This document shows, piece by piece, positions 16,184 to 19,231 of a DNA stretch of 19,231 nt. The stretch is from a bacterium (lineage in GTDB: Bacteria > Auribacterota > Auribacteria > Auribacterales > Auribacteraceae), in assembly GCA_021161885.1 (NCBI GenBank), contig JAGGZS010000343.1, forward strand, positions 1 to 19,231. Direction: 5' to 3'. The translations under genes were made by a program, and so were the position numbers. Under the pieces are notes generated by a model, which searched no databases, was not told where the DNA came from, and saw only the letters and a program-made list of their open reading frames with translations. The number at the start of each line of letters is the position of its first letter. Within the stretch, counting starts at the first letter, position 1.

Positions 16184-16384
16184 CTACTTAATTCCATAAC
16201 GTTTTTTATATCGTTCAAGCCTGCCTGCCGCATCGACAAAGCGTTGTTTACCGGTAAAAAACGGATGGCACTTTGAACAAATACTTACTTTGATTTCTTT
16301 CTTTGTTGAACATGTTTTTACTTTTGAGCCGCAGGCGCAAGTAATTATCGAGTCGCCGTACTCAGGATGAATACCCTTTTTCAT
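16184..16384 (-). CDS. rpmE: Ribosomal protein L31, zinc-binding form
   Basis: L31 is a large-subunit protein that bridges to the 30S head. At 66 aa it has the usual length and the start MKKGIHPEY. Four cysteines in CxC...CxxC arrangement (Cys16, 18, 36, 39) mark the zinc-binding type, as opposed to the Cys-less paralogue made under zinc limitation in some bacteria; an extra Cys25 is present. The ATG has AAGGAG at 9 nt spacing. It has its own strong-looking promoter immediately after rho and a hairpin terminator after the stop, so it forms a short high-expression unit between rho and prfA. The order rho-rpmE-prfA-prmC is conserved in several phyla. Confidence 0.96.
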   Translation of the reverse strand: MKKGIHPEYGDSIITCACGSKVKTCSTKKEIKVSICSKCHPFFTGKQRFVDAAGRLERYKKRYGIK

Positions 16385-16446
16385 TATAAAAATCTCCTTA
16401 TTTTAAATAATCTATTATAAAAATCACGTAAACATAAAAACAATAA

Positions 16447-16475
16447 ATAATACGAAACTTTTTCTTAAAATGCAA
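16447..16475 (-). promoter_or_regulatory. Sigma70-type promoter upstream of rpmE
   Basis: Minus-strand -35 TTGCAT (16475-16470), a 17 nt spacer and -10 TATTAT (16452-16447) match the consensus at 5 of 6 and 5 of 6 positions. It begins 12 nt after the rho stop and would give a leader of about 55 nt before the rpmE ATG. The leader is very A/T-rich, with no evident hairpin. Confidence 0.7.
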
Positions 16476-16487
16476 GGAAAATAATTT

Positions 16488-17735
16488 TCACTGATTCATT
16501 GACATCAAAAACTCTGCATTTGATTGAGTTTTCTTCAATTTTTCAACAATCAGTTCCATCGACTCAACAGGATTCATATTTGAAAGAGCTTTACGCAACA
16601 GCCAAATTTTCTGAAGTTCATCAGGATGCAAAAGCAGCTCTTCTTTCCTTGTGCCCGATTTTTCGATATCTATGGCAGGGAATACCCGTTTATCCACTAA
16701 CCTCCGGTCGAGATGGATTTCCATATTTCCCGTACCTTTAAACTCCTCAAAAATCACTTCATCCATTCGGCTTCCAGTATCAACCAAAGCCGTAGCGATA
16801 ATGGTCAAACTGCCGCCGTGCTCGATATTTCTCGCGGCGCCGAAAAATCGTTTAGGCTTATGCAGGGCGTTAGAATCGACACCGCCCGATAAAATTTTAC
16901 CGCTATGAGGCTGAACCGTATTATATGCCCTTGCCAACCTTGTTATGCTGTCAAGCAGAATAACCACATCCGTTTTATATTCAACAAGGCGTTTAGCTTT
17001 TGCAATAACCATTTCCGCAACTTGTATATGGCGTTCAGGCGGTTCATCAAATGTTGAGCTGACAACTTCTCCTTTGACAGAGCGTTCCATATCGGTAACT
17101 TCTTCAGGACGTTCATCTATTAATAAAATAATAAGTTTTGTGTCTGGAGAATTTTCAGCGATACTATTGGCTAATTTCTGGAGCAAAATAGTTTTACCTG
17201 TTCTTGGAGGAGCGACTATCAGCCCTCTTTGTCCAGCTCCGAGAGGCGTTATAAGATCCATCACTCTGGTTGATAAATCTTTTGAATTAGTCTCGAGTAT
17301 AAATCGTTTATCAGGATATAAAGGAGTCAAGTTCTCGAATAAAATTTTATCTTTCACTTTTTCCGGGTCGGCAAAATTTATAGCCTCAACTTTCAATAAG
17401 GCAAAATACCGTTCTTTATCTTTAGGCGGACGAATTTGTCCGGACACGCTGTCGCCCGTGCGTAAATTAAATCGCCTTATCTGGGATGGAGATACATAAA
17501 TATCTTCGGGACACGGCAGATAATTATAGTTTGGCGAACGCAGAAACCCAAAACCATCAGGTAAAATTTCAAGCACCCCTTCTCCAAACATAAGCCCATT
17601 TTTTTCGGCTTCCGCTTTAAGAAGCACAAAAATAAGTTCATGTTTACGCATATTGCGGCACCCGCTGATACCCAGTTTGTTTCCCGTTTCAATCAACTCA
17701 GCAACTGTTAATTTCTGCAGTTCCATAATATTCAT
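16488..17735 (-). CDS. rho: Transcription termination factor Rho
   Basis: Rho is a hexameric RNA-dependent ATPase that ends transcription of untranslated RNA. At 415 aa it is close to the E. coli length and has no large insertion in the N-terminal part. Domains: N-terminal helical bundle (about 1-45, MELQKLTVAELI); cold-shock-like primary RNA-binding domain (about 48-120, GVLEILPDGFGFLRSPNYNY); and the RecA-type ATPase. The ATPase has P-loop APPRTGKT (175-182), the segment LLIDERPEEVTDM, LLDSITRLARAYN (260-272), the Q-loop-like SGGVDSNALHKPKRFFGAARN (283-303) and FKGTGNMEIHLDR. The P-loop has Arg-Thr where E. coli has Lys-Ala, a common variation. The first ATG has AAGGAG at 10 nt spacing. It lies 20 nt after coaE and is followed directly by the rpmE promoter. 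Confidence 0.98.
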   Translation of the reverse strand: MNIMELQKLTVAELIETGNKLGISGCRNMRKHELIFVLLKAEAEKNGLMFGEGVLEILPDGFGFLRSPNYNYLPCPEDIYVSPSQIRRFNLRTGDSVSGQIRPPKDKERYFALLKVEAINFADPEKVKDKILFENLTPLYPDKRFILETNSKDLSTRVMDLITPLGAGQRGLIVAPPRTGKTILLQKLANSIAENSPDTKLIILLIDERPEEVTDMERSVKGEVVSSTFDEPPERHIQVAEMVIAKAKRLVEYKTDVVILLDSITRLARAYNTVQPHSGKILSGGVDSNALHKPKRFFGAARNIEHGGSLTIIATALVDTGSRMDEVIFEEFKGTGNMEIHLDRRLVDKRVFPAIDIEKSGTRKEELLLHPDELQKIWLLRKALSNMNPVESMELIVEKLKKTQSNAEFLMSMNQ

Positions 17736-17755
17736 TTTTTTTATTCTCCTTCATC

Positions 17756-18418
17756 TTATCCTATAAGGTGGGTAGGTTTTTGTGGGTTATTCCGAATGAT
17801 ATTATTATAAATTTCTTTAACCTGTTTTTTCATTTCGCTTAAAGAACCGTTATTATCTATAATATAATCAGCGTACTTAATCCGCTTATTATCTTCTATT
17901 TGGGATTTAATTCTAAGTTCAACTTCATTTTCAGTTAAATTATCCCGTTTGATTACTCTTTGCAAACGCACTTTCCTATCAGCCGTTACGACAACAACAA
18001 CATCGAAATCATCAACCATTGCCGCCTCAATTAGAAGCGGTACCAAAAAAACGGCACAGCCTTTAAAATTTATTTTTCTAAGTTTATTAATTTGTTCATC
18101 CATTGCATATTTTACTTTTGGATGAACCAGCTTATCAAGCCGCTCAAGGCTGATTTTGTCATAAAAAACAATTTCAGCAAGATTAACGCGGTTTATATTT
18201 CCGTTTTCATCAATCACGCTATTGCCAAAAAGAGTTACTATTTCTCGTATAAGCTGTTTATCTTCCCGATATAAACCATGAACCAAGCTGTCAGTATCGA
18301 TAATCTGCGCTCCCAGCTTATTAAATTCTTGGGCGGCAACATTTTTACCGCTTCCGATTCCACCGGTTACGCCGATTTTTATTATTAAATTATTATGATT
18401 TTTTAAAGATTCAGACAT
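17756..18418 (-). CDS. coaE: Dephospho-CoA kinase
   Basis: CoaE phosphorylates the 3'-hydroxyl of dephospho-CoA, the last step of coenzyme A synthesis. At 220 aa it is slightly longer than typical because of about 13 extra N-terminal residues before KIGVTGGIGSGK. The P-loop is GGIGSGKN (19-26), with Asn where most P-loops have Ser or Thr. Next are the IIDTDSLVHGLY segment (39-50), the lid/CoA-domain part with HPKVKYAMDEQ, and LVPLLIEA. VVVVTADRKVRLQRVIKRDN is the typical late motif. The Asn after Lys is, from memory, found in some other CoaE proteins, so activity is still expected. The only ATG in frame overlaps the preceding gene by 8 nt and lacks a clear ribosome site, so coupling is likely. 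rho follows after 20 nt. Confidence 0.95.
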   Translation of the reverse strand: MSESLKNHNNLIIKIGVTGGIGSGKNVAAQEFNKLGAQIIDTDSLVHGLYREDKQLIREIVTLFGNSVIDENGNINRVNLAEIVFYDKISLERLDKLVHPKVKYAMDEQINKLRKINFKGCAVFLVPLLIEAAMVDDFDVVVVVTADRKVRLQRVIKRDNLTENEVELRIKSQIEDNKRIKYADYIIDNNGSLSEMKKQVKEIYNNIIRNNPQKPTHLIG

Positions 18419-19231
18419 CGTTCTTAATTAATTTTCCATATTGCCATTGGTAATAGGCTTTATTTTTTTCGCCTTGAGTCCATAGAACCGTTCCCAGCCT
18501 CATTCTCGCTTTTCTAAACGCAGGGTACAGTTCCAATGCGCGGCGCAAATGACGCTCGGCCTCGCTTACTTGATTATTTCCCATCAAAACAACAGCTTGA
18601 GCGAATAAATCATTCGCTTTTTGTATATCGTCTAAACTAATTACTTTAAAAACCTTATACTTTGAATTTTCGTATACTTGTGAAAATTTATTTAATCGAC
18701 GGATATCCCCTTCAAATTTATTTGCTAAACAATCCTTAATATCAGCATCGTAATTATTTAGAGCAACAAAGTAGGCTGGCGAATAGATAGATCGACTCCA
18801 TGAAGTTCCTTTTTCATAAATAAAATACCGAGCTTTAAGCTCATAGGCAAAATCATAAAACGGTTTCTCATTTTTACAAAACAACCGCTTTAAAAAAGTT
18901 TCATATTTTTTCCGAATATTAATTTTTTCAAACTTTGGCTGTAATATAACAGACCTATCTGTATAATTGACAATTGGTCCTGCTAAATTAAACGACGCCA
19001 ATATCGACGCGTCTTCTTTGGTATTCTCCTTGATCCACTGAATAAGAGTCTTCAGTGAGCGGTAATCTTCATCACGTCCTAAATATTGTTCATTTACCCT
19101 TGTACGAACATAATCTACCGTGGACAATAAAATTATTACTATAAAAATTAAATTTTGCCAAGCCTTTTTTTTCACTTTATAACAAAGGCTAACAAGCAGT
19201 ACACTGAAAAAAACTGTGTAAACATTTATCC
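18411..19231 (-). CDS. C-terminal part of an integral membrane protein with TPR-like tail (starts beyond right edge)
   Basis: The frame is open from the TGA at 18413-18411 to the window edge (272 complete codons). The GTG at 19175 could be taken as a start, but the 18 codons before it are also open and encode a hydrophobic segment (INVYTVFFSVLLVSLCYK), so I read this as the 3' part of a longer gene. A second hydrophobic helix (NLIFIVIILLSTV) follows after a short basic loop. Next comes a soluble domain with IKENTKEDASILASFNLAG and NYTDRSVILQP, then a C-terminal TPR-like pair (FAQAVVLMGNNQVSEAERHL, then ALELYPAFRKARMRLG). Two membrane helices leading into a soluble domain with a 'D/EDASILA...PIxNYTDRS' theme resemble large polytopic glycosyltransferases of the mannosyltransferase type with periplasmic C-terminal domains. 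That identification is tentative. It overlaps coaE by 8 nt. Confidence 0.75.
   Translation of the reverse strand, partial: INVYTVFFSVLLVSLCYKVKKKAWQNLIFIVIILLSTVDYVRTRVNEQYLGRDEDYRSLKTLIQWIKENTKEDASILASFNLAGPIVNYTDRSVILQPKFEKINIRKKYETFLKRLFCKNEKPFYDFAYELKARYFIYEKGTSWSRSIYSPAYFVALNNYDADIKDCLANKFEGDIRRLNKFSQVYENSKYKVFKVISLDDIQKANDLFAQAVVLMGNNQVSEAERHLRRALELYPAFRKARMRLGTVLWTQGEKNKAYYQWQYGKLIKNDV

Noticed and set aside
16477..16489. Palindrome GAAAATTATTTTC right after the rho stop as a terminator
   Set aside because: It has a one-base centre and only A/T-rich arms, so it would not form a stable hairpin, and it abuts the rpmE promoter.
19173..19175. GTG as the start of a 254 aa protein
   Set aside because: The frame stays open to the window edge with a hydrophobic segment before the GTG, so it is more likely an internal valine codon. 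I see no strong ribosome site immediately before it.

Overview
The window is a low-GC (roughly 37-38 % by eye) bacterial chromosome segment in which every convincing gene lies on the minus strand, so transcription runs from the right end (19231) to the left end (1). It looks like core chromosome. I see no insertion sequence, phage gene, tRNA, rRNA or CRISPR array. The mix of housekeeping genes, two signal-peptide proteins of unknown function and a large membrane protein with a tetratricopeptide (TPR) tail suggests a diderm, possibly uncultured, lineage. Omnitrophota or a relative is a guess from gene order and protein style only; the sequence does not prove it.

Right to left, in transcription order. 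(1) 19231-16488: the C-terminal end of a membrane protein that enters from beyond the window edge, then coaE (last step of CoA synthesis) and rho. (2) 16475-16124: rpmE (ribosomal protein L31) as a compact unit, with a good sigma70-type promoter just after the rho stop and a hairpin terminator after the gene. (3) 16072-8550: a tightly packed run of prfA, prmC, murA, a secreted TPR-like protein, ffh, rpsP, trmD, rplS, rnhB and yraN. Neighbours overlap by 1-10 nt or sit 1-15 nt apart. (4) 8532-6126: a small cysteine-rich DUF6485-like protein, nadB and a secreted protein of unknown function. (5) 6102-1: pyrC, carA, carB and the start of pyrK, which runs off the left edge.

Functional links: PrmC methylates the GGQ glutamine of the release factor encoded just before it. 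Ffh, S16, TrmD and L19 form the widespread ffh-rpsP-trmD-rplS translation/secretion block, but rimM, usually between rpsP and trmD, is missing. RnhB and YraN follow L19 as in many bacteria. CarA and CarB make carbamoyl phosphate, PyrC closes the dihydroorotate ring, and PyrK points to an NAD-linked class 1B dihydroorotate dehydrogenase, whose pyrD would be expected just left of the window. NadB starts NAD synthesis from aspartate, which is also a pyrimidine precursor.

No stretch longer than 300 bases lacks a gene. The largest spacers are about 100 bases, on either side of rpmE. I found no evidence for a new multi-gene system. The points most worth a second look are the three uncharacterised envelope or membrane proteins embedded in housekeeping operons, the divergent TrmD knot loop, the missing rimM, and several start-codon corrections.
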